A DNA stretch of 64,000 nucleotides from an uncultured Ruminococcus sp. (GCA_947345935.1 CAMZZN010000002.1:62001-126000); one strand, 5' to 3'; counted from the stretch's first letter, positions 28,927 to 39,058 are shown. Translations and numbers: made by a program. The notes: generated by a model from the sequence alone, not told the origin.

Positions 28927-30837
28927 ATGGGTAATTTAATTAATATTGCGGTTATTGTTTCAGGTCTGGATGAAGAATACCAGAGCAACATTATAAGCGG
29001 AATCAACAGGTTTGCCCGTGAAAACGAGGTGAATGTTTCCTACTTCGCCGCTTTTGGCGGAATGCTGGCGAGCAAAAGATTCGATATAGGCGAGTACAGC
29101 ATATATAATCTTGTGGATTTCACTAAATTTGACGGCGTTCTTCTTATGACAAATACTATCTGTGACCCGGATGTAAAAGAACGCATAGTTAACAAAGTAA
29201 GAAAAGCAGGCATCCCGGCTGTGGTTATCGACAATTCGGAATATTCAGATATGTATGATATATGTATTGACAATACCACCGCTATGGAGGAAATAGTGCA
29301 TCATGTTATATCTGAGCACGACGCAAAGATCATAAATTATATTTCAGGTCCGCTTTCAAATCCGGAGGCTAAGGAAAGATATGAGGCTTTTCTCAGAGTG
29401 ATGAGTGAAAATGATCTTGAAGCCGACCCGGCAAGAATATTTTACGGCGAATTCAGAAGCGGCGACGGCAAAACGGCTGTGGACGAGTTTGTTAAATCCG
29501 GCTTATCTCTGCCCGACGCTTTTATCTGTGCCAATGACGCAATGGCTCTGACCGCCGTTTCCGCTCTGCAGAAGCTTGGATACAGAGTGCCGGAAGATGT
29601 CATTGTGACCGGTTTTGATTATACGTACAACGCACGAAATTTCTGTCCCGCCCTTACTTCGGTAAAAAGACCACTGTTTACGTCGGGATATAAAGCCTGC
29701 AGCATTGTTTATGATGTAATCAGCGGGGGCAAACCTCACAAAAGCACGATGCTGGAGGCATATCCTGTATTTTCGGAAAGCTGTGGCTGCCTGACAGAAT
29801 CCCCCGACGATTTCAGGGATTTCAAGAGACGTACATATAAGAATACGGAAACTTCAAATTCCAATGTTTCCATGCTTAACCGCCTTACGGCAGGGCTGGC
29901 TGAAACTGAAACAGTTGATGAGCATATGAACGTTATCGGTGATTTTGTGGAGGAACTCGGCTGTGAGAAATTCTGTCTGTGTCTTGCCGACGATTGGCAG
30001 GACGCATATGGCAGCTCTACTGTTACTGAGGACGGCAGCAGTTCTTTTTCCTCGTATATGACGGCTCCTATTATCTGGGACAAGGGAGTAAGGAGAACGG
30101 TCAGCTGTTTCCCGAGCAGCAGTATGTATCCGGAGGAGCAGCTTACGGGAGGTAATATCAGTTATTTCCTGCCGCTTCATTTCCGTGAAAGATGCCTGGG
30201 ATATTACATAATCACTAACGGAGATTTCCCTGTCAGCAGTCTTCTCTGCCATACTCTTACAATGACGATAAGCAATTCTATTGAAAATATCCGCAAGCTT
30301 TTCCACCTGAATAAAGCTATGGAAGAGCTTAACAGAATATACGTTATCGACCCGCTGTGCAATATCTATAACAGAAACGGATTTATAAATCAGGCTGACG
30401 ATATGTACAAGGAATGTGTGAAACAGAAAAAACGCATTATGCTCAGCTTTATTGATATGGACGGATTGAAGTTTATCAATGACAACTACGGTCATAACGA
30501 GGGGGATTTTGCTATACAGCGTCTGGCAGGAGTTATAAGCGACTGCTGCGATCATTCTGCAATATGCGCACGTTTCGGCGGCGACGAGTTTGTGATCTTT
30601 GACACAAATGCGTCGGAGAGCAGCCCTGATACGCTGGCAAGAAAGCTCTGTGTGAAGTTGGATAGTATAAACGCTATTATCAAAAAGCCATATACTCTTT
30701 CTGCAAGCGTAGGAAGCATTCTGTCAGTTCCGGGAGATAACGATACCCTGTACAGCCTTATCAAACAGGCTGACGACAAGATGTACGAGATAAAGAAAAA
30801 GAAACACAACGCAAGAAAGTCTGAAAAAATATCATAA
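28927..30837 (+). CDS. LacI-type ligand-binding domain fused to GGDEF (diguanylate cyclase)
   Basis: The 636-residue protein starts with a sugar-binding domain of the LacI/RbsB class (about 5-290: NIAVIVSGLDEEYQSNIISGI, CANDAMALTAVSALQKLGYRVPEDVIVTGFD) but has no helix-turn-helix and no signal peptide or membrane span, so it is cytosolic. A GAF-like middle segment follows (about 315-465). The C-terminal GGDEF domain (about 475-630) has IDPLCNIYNRNGF, the Mg-binding DMDGLKFINDNYG and an intact RFGGDEF near 550, so it should make cyclic di-GMP. No RxxD inhibitory site is seen five residues upstream of it. ATG follows AGGTG. It diverges from the solute-binding lipoprotein genes and may answer to the same ligand. 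Confidence 0.88.
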   Translation: MGNLINIAVIVSGLDEEYQSNIISGINRFARENEVNVSYFAAFGGMLASKRFDIGEYSIYNLVDFTKFDGVLLMTNTICDPDVKERIVNKVRKAGIPAVVIDNSEYSDMYDICIDNTTAMEEIVHHVISEHDAKIINYISGPLSNPEAKERYEAFLRVMSENDLEADPARIFYGEFRSGDGKTAVDEFVKSGLSLPDAFICANDAMALTAVSALQKLGYRVPEDVIVTGFDYTYNARNFCPALTSVKRPLFTSGYKACSIVYDVISGGKPHKSTMLEAYPVFSESCGCLTESPDDFRDFKRRTYKNTETSNSNVSMLNRLTAGLAETETVDEHMNVIGDFVEELGCEKFCLCLADDWQDAYGSSTVTEDGSSSFSSYMTAPIIWDKGVRRTVSCFPSSSMYPEEQLTGGNISYFLPLHFRERCLGYYIITNGDFPVSSLLCHTLTMTISNSIENIRKLFHLNKAMEELNRIYVIDPLCNIYNRNGFINQADDMYKECVKQKKRIMLSFIDMDGLKFINDNYGHNEGDFAIQRLAGVISDCCDHSAICARFGGDEFVIFDTNASESSPDTLARKLCVKLDSINAIIKKPYTLSASVGSILSVPGDNDTLYSLIKQADDKMYEIKKKKHNARKSEKIS

Positions 30838-30843
30838 GAAAAA

Positions 30844-30872
30844 CGGCGTCTGACTAATTTAGTCAGACGCCG
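30844..30872. repeat. Terminator hairpin, copy 1 of an exact 29-bp duplication
   Basis: A 13-bp perfect stem (CGGCGTCTGACTA/TAGTCAGACGCCG). It directly follows the GGDEF gene and is preceded by an A-run but not followed by a tight T-run. An identical 29-base copy is at 32147-32175, on the other side of the acyltransferase gene. Confidence 0.9.
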
Positions 30873-31026
30873 CAGTTGTTTTGCCAGGCTTTATCGACAA
30901 TCTGGAACGATAGGATAAGCTGAATGCCCTTGCCTTTTTACAAACAATAGTATGTATTTATATACTTTTTTCTTGTTTGATTCGTTTTTAGGAACATATT
31001 AATAAAACTGATTCACTATCATATAA

Positions 31027-32115
31027 TCACTTTCTTGCATTATATTTTGTTCCGGTTAGAAAACATAGAATAGGTATTTTTATACTAATTTCACAACAAA
31101 CAAAGGTTGCCAAATAAGACAATAACATTGTAGTCATAAACAAGACAAAAGTTTTATTTCCAATAAAACCATATAATATGTACTGACATAAAACAACCCA
31201 TATAAAATGGTATATGTAAAAAAGGAATGACCTTTTGTTCATGTAATTTGATATTTTTCCATTAAAGTTCAAATGTTTTTTTCCCAGTCCTATTAAAGCA
31301 ATTATCATAATCCACTCGGATATATATTTAGTAATGAAATTAAGAAGAACGGATTCTTTTTTTATCCAAATAAAGAAATACACATTTAAAATAGTTGCTT
31401 CTAACCCAATACCGAACAGCCACCTACTATTCTTCTGTACTGTACTTATTATCCTTTCATCAGCAAATACGTAATAACCCAGCATAAAGAGATAGGTATA
31501 TTCTACAAGGCTTTTTCCACCTATGGAAAGTAACTCATTTAAGAACGGTAGAGGTAATCCCAAAACACATACAAGCCAAAATGGGATTGTTGCTTCTGTT
31601 TTCGAAACGAATTTTTTAGATAGGGTTATTATCTCAACACACACAATAGAAATAATCAACAGATATAATATAAACCAGAACTGTCCTAACGAAAATCCTC
31701 CATCTGCACCTGTTAAATCCGTATATTTTGTAAAAAATACAACATAATGTTGCAAAAAACTGCCATGGTAAGAACAATTAAACTTATCAGCTATATATGT
31801 CATAATTGGCATTAAAGAAAGCGTTCCAAACAAAAACGGAATAAACAATCTTTTAACTCGCTCAACCAAATATTGCTTTTTTGTTCTCTTTTGCAATGCA
31901 AATTTCGTACTTATTCCTGACAACACAAATATCAAAGGCATAAAAAAAGGACTAAAAAATACAACGATGCTGCTAATCAACCTGTTTGCTTCAAAGAAAA
32001 CATAATTGGCTTCACCCCAAGTATTCCACGCCATTGCAGTGTGATATGGTATAAGTATTAAAAGTATTATCCATCTTAAATTGTCAATATAATGCTTTCG
32101 TATATTTGAAGTCAT
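31027..32115 (-). CDS. Acyltransferase 3 family membrane protein
   Basis: The 362-residue protein has about ten hydrophobic segments and the family's start, HYIDNLRWIILLILIPYHTAMAW, with the conserved Arg and His of acyltransferase 3 proteins, which O-acetylate sugars, lipids or antibiotics at the membrane. The acceptor is unknown. The gene is far richer in A/T than its neighbours (Ile, Phe, Lys and Asn codons dominate) and stands alone between two exact copies of a terminator hairpin, suggesting recent acquisition. The start has GGAGG only 2 bases before ATG, unusually tight, so initiation may be weak; an upstream in-frame stop excludes an earlier start. The 30873-31026 gap holds no gene. 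Confidence 0.86.
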   Translation of the reverse strand: MTSNIRKHYIDNLRWIILLILIPYHTAMAWNTWGEANYVFFEANRLISSIVVFFSPFFMPLIFVLSGISTKFALQKRTKKQYLVERVKRLFIPFLFGTLSLMPIMTYIADKFNCSYHGSFLQHYVVFFTKYTDLTGADGGFSLGQFWFILYLLIISIVCVEIITLSKKFVSKTEATIPFWLVCVLGLPLPFLNELLSIGGKSLVEYTYLFMLGYYVFADERIISTVQKNSRWLFGIGLEATILNVYFFIWIKKESVLLNFITKYISEWIMIIALIGLGKKHLNFNGKISNYMNKRSFLFYIYHFIWVVLCQYILYGFIGNKTFVLFMTTMLLSYLATFVCCEISIKIPILCFLTGTKYNARK

Positions 32116-32146
32116 ATCCTCCCATCACCAATTTTGAATTTATATG

Positions 32147-32175
32147 CGGCGTCTGACTAATTTAGTCAGACGCCG
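32147..32175. repeat. Terminator hairpin, copy 2 of an exact 29-bp duplication
   Basis: Identical to 30844-30872. This copy is followed by TTTTC but lacks the A-run on its left. It lies just downstream of the thioesterase gene, so joined with the left flank of copy 1 it would form one ideal bidirectional terminator. Confidence 0.9.
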
Positions 32176-32193
32176 TTTTCAAGGAATCATTCA

Positions 32194-32595
32194 TTAATTC
32201 TTTTTAAAGCCGAGAATTTTTACTGCGGCTACGGGATTGCCTGCTTCGTCACTTACACTCACGTTGTAGCAGCACGTGGTTCTGCCGTCTTTTATAAGTT
32301 CGGTTTCAGCAATGATGCGTTTAGTTTTTGGAGTGCCTACAAAAGAAATGTCTGTGTTTATAGATACCGTGCCGATCTTCTGCCAGTTGGCAGCGACAGC
32401 AAAGGCAAAATCAGCCAGTGTAAAGTATACGCCGCCCATAATGCCTCCGGCAGCGTTTTTGTGATGCTCGCTGACAGTAAGGCTGACCTTTGCATAATGT
32501 TCTCCGACTTCGTCGATAACAGCTCCGGCTTCCGTTGCAAAGCGGTCGTTTTTGAATACTTCACGGATTCGCTCAAGTTCCTCCGGGGATACCAT
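32194..32595 (-). CDS. PaaI-family hotdog-fold thioesterase
   Basis: The 133-residue protein has the hotdog-fold pattern of acyl-CoA thioesterases: HHKNAAGGIMGGVYFTLADFAFAVAAN around residues 43-68, where the Asn/Gly segment and Asp are the usual active-site region, and SINTDISFVGTPKTKRIIAETELIKDGRTTCCYNVSV as the following strands. Such enzymes hydrolyse acyl- or aryl-CoA esters. It lies 13 bases after dapB with AGGAGGGG as ribosome site, so it is the last gene of the lysine operon although no role in lysine synthesis is known. The true substrate is open. Confidence 0.87.
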   Translation of the reverse strand: MVSPEELERIREVFKNDRFATEAGAVIDEVGEHYAKVSLTVSEHHKNAAGGIMGGVYFTLADFAFAVAANWQKIGTVSINTDISFVGTPKTKRIIAETELIKDGRTTCCYNVSVSDEAGNPVAAVKILGFKKN

Positions 32596-32608
32596 ATAGT
32601 TCCCCTCC

Positions 32609-33361
32609 TCAGTCTAAAACGGCGGACATATCGTAAAGTCCGGGTTCCTGATCTTTCAGGAAAACGGCGGCGTTTATTGAGCCTTCAGCGAAAACCGTTT
32701 TTGAAGCGGCAGAGTGCGAAAGCGTGATTACTTCGTCATGTCCGGCAAAGATAACGTCGTGTTCGCCTACGATAGTTCCTCCACGGATAGCGTGCATACC
32801 GATTTCCGACTTTTCACGTTTCTGACGGCGTGAATGACGGTCATATACGTAGTGCTTTGAGTTGCCAAGGGTTTCGTTGACAGCGTCAGCCAGCATGATG
32901 GCTGTACCGCTCGGAGCGTCAATTTTCTGATTATGGTGCTTTTCAACGATCTCTATATCAAACTGACCTCCCAGAACGGAAGCAGCCTTTTTGGCAAGCT
33001 GTACAAGCAGATTGATACCCAAGGACATATTGAAAGTAAAGAAAACGGGGATCTGCTCAGAAGCGTCTTTGATTTTTGCGACCTGTTCCTCGCTGTATCC
33101 TGTAGAAGCAACAACAAGCGGAACTCCTGTTGACAGGCAGTAGTCAAGAAGTCCGTCAAGAGAGGCAGGGTTGGAAAAGTCGATTATAACATCAGGCTTT
33201 ATTGGAAGTTTTGCAGGGGAATCCACAATGGGAAAGTTGGCGTACTGCTGTGTGTACAGATCGATTCCGGCAGTGACAGTACAATCGTCACGATTCTGGA
33301 CACAGCTGTAAATGGTTTTGCCCATTTTTCCGTTAGCGCCGCATATAGCAATATTTGTCAT
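32609..33361 (-). CDS. dapB: 4-hydroxy-tetrahydrodipicolinate reductase
   Basis: Reduces the product of DapA in the diaminopimelate/lysine pathway with NAD(P)H. The 250-residue protein has the nucleotide-binding CGANGKMGKTI at the N-terminus, VIIDFSNPASL near 60, the dihydrodipicolinate-binding EKHHNQKIDAPSGTA near 140-155, and RGGTIVGEHDVIFAG near 195. Length fits the family. It follows dapA by 73 bases, with AGGAG before the start, and is under the lysine riboswitch upstream of asd. Confidence 0.96.
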   Translation of the reverse strand: MTNIAICGANGKMGKTIYSCVQNRDDCTVTAGIDLYTQQYANFPIVDSPAKLPIKPDVIIDFSNPASLDGLLDYCLSTGVPLVVASTGYSEEQVAKIKDASEQIPVFFTFNMSLGINLLVQLAKKAASVLGGQFDIEIVEKHHNQKIDAPSGTAIMLADAVNETLGNSKHYVYDRHSRRQKREKSEIGMHAIRGGTIVGEHDVIFAGHDEVITLSHSAASKTVFAEGSINAAVFLKDQEPGLYDMSAVLD

Positions 33362-33434
33362 GTTTTACACTCCTATTTTTTGATATCACAGTATTCGGAA
33401 CCTGTCTCTTAAGACGGATTCTTATGGTAAATGA

Positions 33435-34325
33435 TTATTTGATAAGACCATGCTTTTCCATAGAAGCACGAAGTACAGCCTTATGTTCCTCGGACATTTC
33501 ACAGAGAGGAAGTCTGCACGGTCCTGCGCCCATGCCCATCATATTTACGGCTGCCTTTACGGGAATGGGATTTACTTCTATAAACAGGTTGTTTATAAGA
33601 TCAAGATATTTTATCTGAAGCTTTGCAGCCTCGGCAAAATTATTGTCAAGGCAGAGTTGCACCATATCGTGCGTCTCTTTCGGAAGAACATGGGAAAGTA
33701 CGGAAATTACGCCCTTTCCGCCAAGAGACATGATAGGTACAATCATATCGTCGTTGCCGCTGTAAACGTCGATCATATCGCCGCATTCTGCAATAAGCTT
33801 AGCGGCATAGCTGATATTTCCGCTCGCCTCCTTGACTGCCACGATATTTGGATGCTTTGCAAGCTCCTTAACGGTGGCAACATCCATGTTCATGCCTGTT
33901 CTGCCGGGGATATTGTAAAGAATTATCGGAATATTGACAGCGTTTGCAACAGCAGTGAAATGAGCTATAAGACCGCTTTGAGTTGTTTTGTTGTAGTAGG
34001 GGGTGACAAGGAGAAGTCCGTCAGCGCCGACAGCCTCAGCTTCCTTTGAGAGTTCAACGGCATAGGATGTATCGTTGCTGCCCGTTCCTGCAATAACCGG
34101 GACACGTTGCGCTGTTCTTTCAACGGCAAAACGAATGCATTCAAGATGCTCTTCGTCCGTCATTGTAGAAGCTTCGCCTGTAGTACCGCAGATAACGACA
34201 GCGTCGGTGTGATTTTCTATCTGGAAGTCGATAAGTTCTCCCAGCTTTTCATAATTTATAGAACCGTCGGCGTTCATAGGGGTGATAATTGCTATAGCTG
34301 CGCCGGTAAAAATGGTATTCTTCAT
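33435..34325 (-). CDS. dapA: 4-hydroxy-tetrahydrodipicolinate synthase
   Basis: Condenses aspartate semialdehyde with pyruvate, the committed step to diaminopimelate and lysine. The 296-residue TIM barrel has GTTGEASTMTDEEH near 47-60, LLVTPYYNKTTQSGL near 105-118 with the catalytic Tyr, YNIPGRTGMN near 138, and VAVKEASGN with the Schiff-base Lys near 166. It sits between asd and dapB with GAAAGGAA before ATG. The operon order asd-dapA-dapB is standard in Clostridia. Confidence 0.97.
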   Translation of the reverse strand: MKNTIFTGAAIAIITPMNADGSINYEKLGELIDFQIENHTDAVVICGTTGEASTMTDEEHLECIRFAVERTAQRVPVIAGTGSNDTSYAVELSKEAEAVGADGLLLVTPYYNKTTQSGLIAHFTAVANAVNIPIILYNIPGRTGMNMDVATVKELAKHPNIVAVKEASGNISYAAKLIAECGDMIDVYSGNDDMIVPIMSLGGKGVISVLSHVLPKETHDMVQLCLDNNFAEAAKLQIKYLDLINNLFIEVNPIPVKAAVNMMGMGAGPCRLPLCEMSEEHKAVLRASMEKHGLIK

Positions 34326-34364
34326 AAATAAGTTCCTTTCATATATGCGGACGTTTATCAGAAA

Positions 34365-35444
34365 TCAGTCGAAGTATCCCTTAGCTGCAAGAAGCTCGGC
34401 AAGAAGCACGCCGCCGCCTGCCGCACCTCTTAATGTGTTGTGTGAGAGACAAACAAACTTGTAGTCGTACTGTGTATCTTCACGGAGACGTCCTGCGGAA
34501 ACTGCCATGCCTCCTTCAAGGTTTCTGTCAAGCTTAGACTGCGGACGGTTGTCGTCCTCAAAATAGTGGATAAACTGCTTCGGAGCGCTGGGGAGTTTAA
34601 GTTCCTGGGGAACACCCTTGAAATCAGCCCAGAGCTGAAGTATCTCTTCCCTGGATGGTTTGTTTTCAAAGCTTACGAAAACAGCGGCTGTATGACCGTC
34701 TGAAACGGGAACACGGAGACACTGCGTCGTGATAGAGGGCGTCTCAGCCTTGACGATCTCATTGCCCTTGATCTCTCCCCATACTTTGAGAGGTTCCTGC
34801 TCGGATTTTTCCTCCTCGCCGCCGATAAACGGAATAAGGTTATCTACCATTTCAGGCCATGTCTCAAAGTTCTTTCCGGCGCCGGAAATAGCCTGATATG
34901 TACAGGCAAGAACATTTTTGAGACCGAACTTTCTCAGGGGATGAAGCGCCGGAACGTAACTCTGGATCGAGCAGTTTGATTTAACGGCGATAAAGCCCTT
35001 CTTGGTGCCGAGACGCTCTCTCTGAGCTTTGATGATCTCAATGTGATCCGGGTTTATTTCCGGAACAACCATTGGAACGTCCGGAGTGAATCTGTGGGCG
35101 GAGTTGTTGGAAACGATAGGACATTCAGCTTTTGCGTATGCTTCTTCGAGTGCCTTTATTTCATCTTTTTTCATATCGACGGCGCAGAAGCAGAAGTCTA
35201 CCATTCCGGCGATCTTGTCAATATCCGACGTTGCGTCCATAAGGATCATATCTTTCATGGATTCGGGCATTGGAACTGCCATTTTCCAGCGGTTGCCAGC
35301 GGCTTCCTGATATGTCTGTCCGGCGCTTCTTGGTGAAGCGGCAAGAACCTTGACGCTGAACCAGGGATGATTTTCAAGCAGGGTAGCAAATCTCTGACCT
35401 ACCATGCCCGTTGCGCCGATAATACCAACATTGTACTGTTTCAT
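34365..35444 (-). CDS. asd: Aspartate-semialdehyde dehydrogenase
   Basis: Reduces aspartyl phosphate to aspartate semialdehyde at the branch point of lysine, threonine and methionine synthesis. The 359-residue protein (ATG of MKQYNVGIIGATGMVGQRF, after AAGGAG; the track start is 13 codons too early) has the Rossmann GATGMVGQ, the catalytic Cys in VKSNCSIQSY near 156, and RVPVSDGHTAAVFVSF with the active-site His. The sequence pattern is that of the archaeal/fungal-type enzyme rather than the enterobacterial one. It is the first gene after the lysine riboswitch. Confidence 0.95.
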   Translation of the reverse strand: MKQYNVGIIGATGMVGQRFATLLENHPWFSVKVLAASPRSAGQTYQEAAGNRWKMAVPMPESMKDMILMDATSDIDKIAGMVDFCFCAVDMKKDEIKALEEAYAKAECPIVSNNSAHRFTPDVPMVVPEINPDHIEIIKAQRERLGTKKGFIAVKSNCSIQSYVPALHPLRKFGLKNVLACTYQAISGAGKNFETWPEMVDNLIPFIGGEEEKSEQEPLKVWGEIKGNEIVKAETPSITTQCLRVPVSDGHTAAVFVSFENKPSREEILQLWADFKGVPQELKLPSAPKQFIHYFEDDNRPQSKLDRNLEGGMAVSAGRLREDTQYDYKFVCLSHNTLRGAAGGGVLLAELLAAKGYFD

Positions 35445-35481
35445 AAATGATCTCCTTTTATAAAAAATTACTGAAAATAAC

Positions 35482-35504
35482 AAAAACCGGTTGCAAACCG
35501 GTTC
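35482..35504 (-). terminator. Riboswitch-controlled terminator before asd
   Basis: On the minus strand AACCGG, TTTGC and a matching CCGGTT form a compact hairpin followed by TTTTTG. It lies between the lysine aptamer and asd, the usual off-state terminator of a transcriptional lysine riboswitch. Confidence 0.85.
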
Positions 35505-35534
35505 ATCATACGTTATAATAGAAATATTGACATC

Positions 35535-35716
35535 GGTATAAACAATGCCGATAGCTCTCCACCATAAAGCATGATGACAGTCGCAGACCTGTTGAGCCTG
35601 TGACCAGAACTGAATTTACCGGAGACAGTCCTTCGGCGGAATTGCCTTTCATCGGACTTCAAAGGAACGGTCATCCTCTGTCCGCTTACTGATCGCATCC
35701 GCACCTCTACCTTGTT
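35535..35716 (-). promoter_or_regulatory. Lysine riboswitch (L box)
   Basis: On the minus strand the leader carries GTAGAGGTGCGGATGCG and AGTAAGCGG at the 5' side and GGTGGAGAGCTATCGG at the 3' side, the conserved core of the lysine aptamer. P1 can form between AACAAGGTAG and CTATC...TTGTT. The 3' P1 strand also pairs with CCGATG just downstream as an alternative hairpin. It precedes asd-dapA-dapB and is followed by a terminator. Confidence 0.93.
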
Positions 35717-35719
35717 ACT

Positions 35720-35748
35720 ATAATAGCACTTAATTTTTGATATGTCAA
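35720..35748 (-). promoter_or_regulatory. Promoter of the lysine operon
   Basis: On the minus strand TTGACA (35743-35748), 17 bases, TATTAT (35720-35725). It sits just upstream of the lysine aptamer. Confidence 0.85.
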
Positions 35749-35792
35749 GAGTTTTTTTACATAATTGCAAATTAAACGAAAAGGAGAATTCC

Positions 35793-36824
35793 ATGCAAAT
35801 TTTAAAATCTGATTTTTATTATGATCTTCCCGAAGAGCTTATAGCTCAGACGCCGGTGGAGCCGAGAAGCGCTTCCCGGATGATGTGCGTTGACCGCCGA
35901 ACCGGAGAGGTCAGCCACGACCGCTTCTATAATCTATGCGATCATCTGCGGGAAGGTGATTTGCTTGTAATGAACGATTCCCGTGTTATTCCCGCCAGAC
36001 TGTACGGAGAGAAGATCGGGAACGGTACGTTTATCGAGTTCCTGCTGCTGGAGCAAAAGGGCGATAAAGTCTGGGAGATAATCTGCCGTCCCGGCAAAAA
36101 GGCAAAGGTCGGCACAAGGTTCAGCTTCGGCGGCGGACGTCTTATTGCCGAGGTCATTGAAGTCAAAGACGACGGAAACAGAATAGTCCGATTTGAGTGT
36201 GAGGGGAATTTCTTTACCGCTCTTGACGATGTGGGACAGATGCCTCTGCCTCCGTACATTACGGCAAAATTGGAGGACAAGGAACGTTATCAGACTGTTT
36301 ATTCCAGAGAACTCGGCTCTGCCGCCGCCCCCACAGCAGGACTTCACTTCACGCCTGAGCTTCTCGACAAGCTTCATGGAATGGGCGTAAAGACGGCGTT
36401 TGTAACTCTTCATGTGGGACTTGGAACTTTCCGTCCGGTAAAAGAAGATAATGTTCTGGATCATAAGATGCACAGCGAACATTATCATCTTCCGAAAGAA
36501 ACAGCCGATCTTATCAACGAGACAAAGGCGAAAGGAGGACGTGTTATTGCCGTCGGAACTACATCCTGCCGGACTCTTGAAAGCGTGGCAAGCTTTTACA
36601 ATGAGATCGCAGAACATGAGGGATATACGGATATCTTCATTTATCCCGGCTATGAATTCAAATGCATTGACGGACTTATAACCAATTTTCATCTGCCTGA
36701 GAGTACGCTTATCATGTTGGTATCGGCGTTTATGGGCTATGATAATACGATGAATGCATACAAAAAAGCCGTTGAGGAGCGTTACCGCTTTTTCAGTTTT
36801 GGAGATTCTATGTGTATTTTGTAA
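35793..36824 (+). CDS. queA: S-adenosylmethionine:tRNA ribosyltransferase-isomerase
   Basis: Transfers and rearranges the ribosyl part of SAM onto preQ1 in tRNA to form epoxyqueuosine. The 343-residue protein (ATG of [19 protein letters not shown], after AAGGAGAATT; the track start is 17 codons too early) has the family marks [30 protein letters not shown] and [14 protein letters not shown], and the C-terminal [17 protein letters not shown]. It heads a plus-strand group with a PAS protein, tgt and gph, with 13 bases to the next gene. tgt acts in the same queuosine pathway. Confidence 0.97.
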   Translation: MQILKSDFYYDLPEELIAQTPVEPRSASRMMCVDRRTGEVSHDRFYNLCDHLREGDLLVMNDSRVIPARLYGEKIGNGTFIEFLLLEQKGDKVWEIICRPGKKAKVGTRFSFGGGRLIAEVIEVKDDGNRIVRFECEGNFFTALDDVGQMPLPPYITAKLEDKERYQTVYSRELGSAAAPTAGLHFTPELLDKLHGMGVKTAFVTLHVGLGTFRPVKEDNVLDHKMHSEHYHLPKETADLINETKAKGGRVIAVGTTSCRTLESVASFYNEIAEHEGYTDIFIYPGYEFKCIDGLITNFHLPESTLIMLVSAFMGYDNTMNAYKKAVEERYRFFSFGDSMCIL

Positions 36825-36837
36825 AGGAGCATTGCAA

Positions 36838-37212
36838 ATGGATATTTCAGTATTTTTTAGGAGTATAGTCGAGAACGACCCGGCACGGGTGATCGTCTGC
36901 GACCTTGGGCATAAGATAATCTATATGAATCCGGCGGCTTCCGCATTTTATGAGAGGAAAGGGGTTCATCTTCTCGGCAGCTCGCTTCTCGACTGCCACA
37001 GCGGAGAATCGAACGGCAAGATAAAAGCCGTTGTAAGGTGGTTCGGTGAAAGCCGTGATAACAACAGAGTTTTCACGTTTCATAATTCGAAAGAAAATAA
37101 GGACGTCTATATGATGGCTCTCCGTGACGAAAGCGGCAGGCTTATCGGCTACTACGAGAAGCATGAGCACCGTACGCCGGAAACGGACGAACCATATAAG
37201 GATATAAAATAA
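36838..37212 (+). CDS. Small single-domain PAS protein
   Basis: A 124-residue protein made of one PAS fold: VIVCDLGHKIIYMNPAASAFY is the N-terminal strand-helix pair, and VYMMALRDESGRLIGYYEKHEHR the last strands. The ATG chosen follows AAAGGAGC; the track start overlaps queA without support. There is no output domain, signal peptide or membrane span, so it would act by binding a partner or a small ligand. It sits between queA and tgt with 9-13 base gaps, clearly in the same operon. I recall similar stand-alone PAS proteins in clostridial genomes but no assigned function. Confidence 0.8.
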   Translation: MDISVFFRSIVENDPARVIVCDLGHKIIYMNPAASAFYERKGVHLLGSSLLDCHSGESNGKIKAVVRWFGESRDNNRVFTFHNSKENKDVYMMALRDESGRLIGYYEKHEHRTPETDEPYKDIK

Positions 37213-38352
<1,140 letters not shown>

Positions 38353-38362
38353 GGTGATTTGT

Positions 38363-39013
38363 GTGATAACAGCAATTTTTGATCTTGACGGCACTCTTGC
38401 CGATACATTGCAGGATCTTGCCGACGCTGTGAATTACGGTCTGAAAGAACTCGGATGTCCTATACATTCCGTAGAAAGCTATAAGCAAATGGTGGGAAAC
38501 GGAGCACGGAAGCTGTGTGTTCGTGCGCTTCCGGATGACGTCAGTGACAGGGCGGGGGAACTTTACAATATATTTTGCTGCCGCTACGGAGGCCATTATC
38601 TGGATCATACCCGGCTATATGACGGAATTGCGGAAACGATAAAAATCCTTTCCAAGTCCGGAGTGAGGCTTGCAGTGGCTACAAATAAGCCGCAGGACGC
38701 CGCCAGAAAGATAATTGCCGCACTTCTTCCGGAAGCAGGTTTTTTCAAGGTGCTGGGCGGCTGTGATGAACGTCCGAAAAAGCCTGATCCTACTGTGATA
38801 AGAGAGATACTTGACGGGCTTCCGGATAATAACAGGGTCTACATGATAGGCGACAGCAATGTGGATATACGGACGGCAAAAAATTCCGGGATTGTTTCCA
38901 TAGGATGCGTATGGGGATTCCGTGGACGGCAGGAGCTCGAAGCGGAGGGGGCTGCGTTTATTGCAGAAAAGCCGCAGGATATCGCTGAAATAATACTTGG
39001 GCGGAAAGTATGA
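38363..39013 (+). CDS. HAD-family hydrolase, phosphoglycolate phosphatase type
   Basis: A 216-residue HAD phosphatase: FDLDGTLADT holds the catalytic Asp pair, VATNKPQDAARKII is motif II (Thr) with the cap between, KPDPT motif III and YMIGDSNVDIRTAKNSG motif IV. The C1 cap size matches Gph/PgmB-like enzymes. The track ORF begins far inside tgt; I set the start at GTG 38363, where GAGGTG provides the ribosome site and overlaps the tgt stop. It is the last gene of the queA operon. The substrate could be phosphoglycolate or another small phosphate ester. Confidence 0.88.
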   Translation: MITAIFDLDGTLADTLQDLADAVNYGLKELGCPIHSVESYKQMVGNGARKLCVRALPDDVSDRAGELYNIFCCRYGGHYLDHTRLYDGIAETIKILSKSGVRLAVATNKPQDAARKIIAALLPEAGFFKVLGGCDERPKKPDPTVIREILDGLPDNNRVYMIGDSNVDIRTAKNSGIVSIGCVWGFRGRQELEAEGAAFIAEKPQDIAEIILGRKV

Positions 39014-39058
39014 CAACGGCTCGTGCAATAATAAGTTTCGCAAGATGTGAAGTAGGTA

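Noticed and set aside
30844-32175. Integron-type cassette with attC sites
   Set aside because: The hairpins lack the GTTRRRY/RYYYAAC core and no integrase is nearby; a duplicated terminator is the simpler reading.
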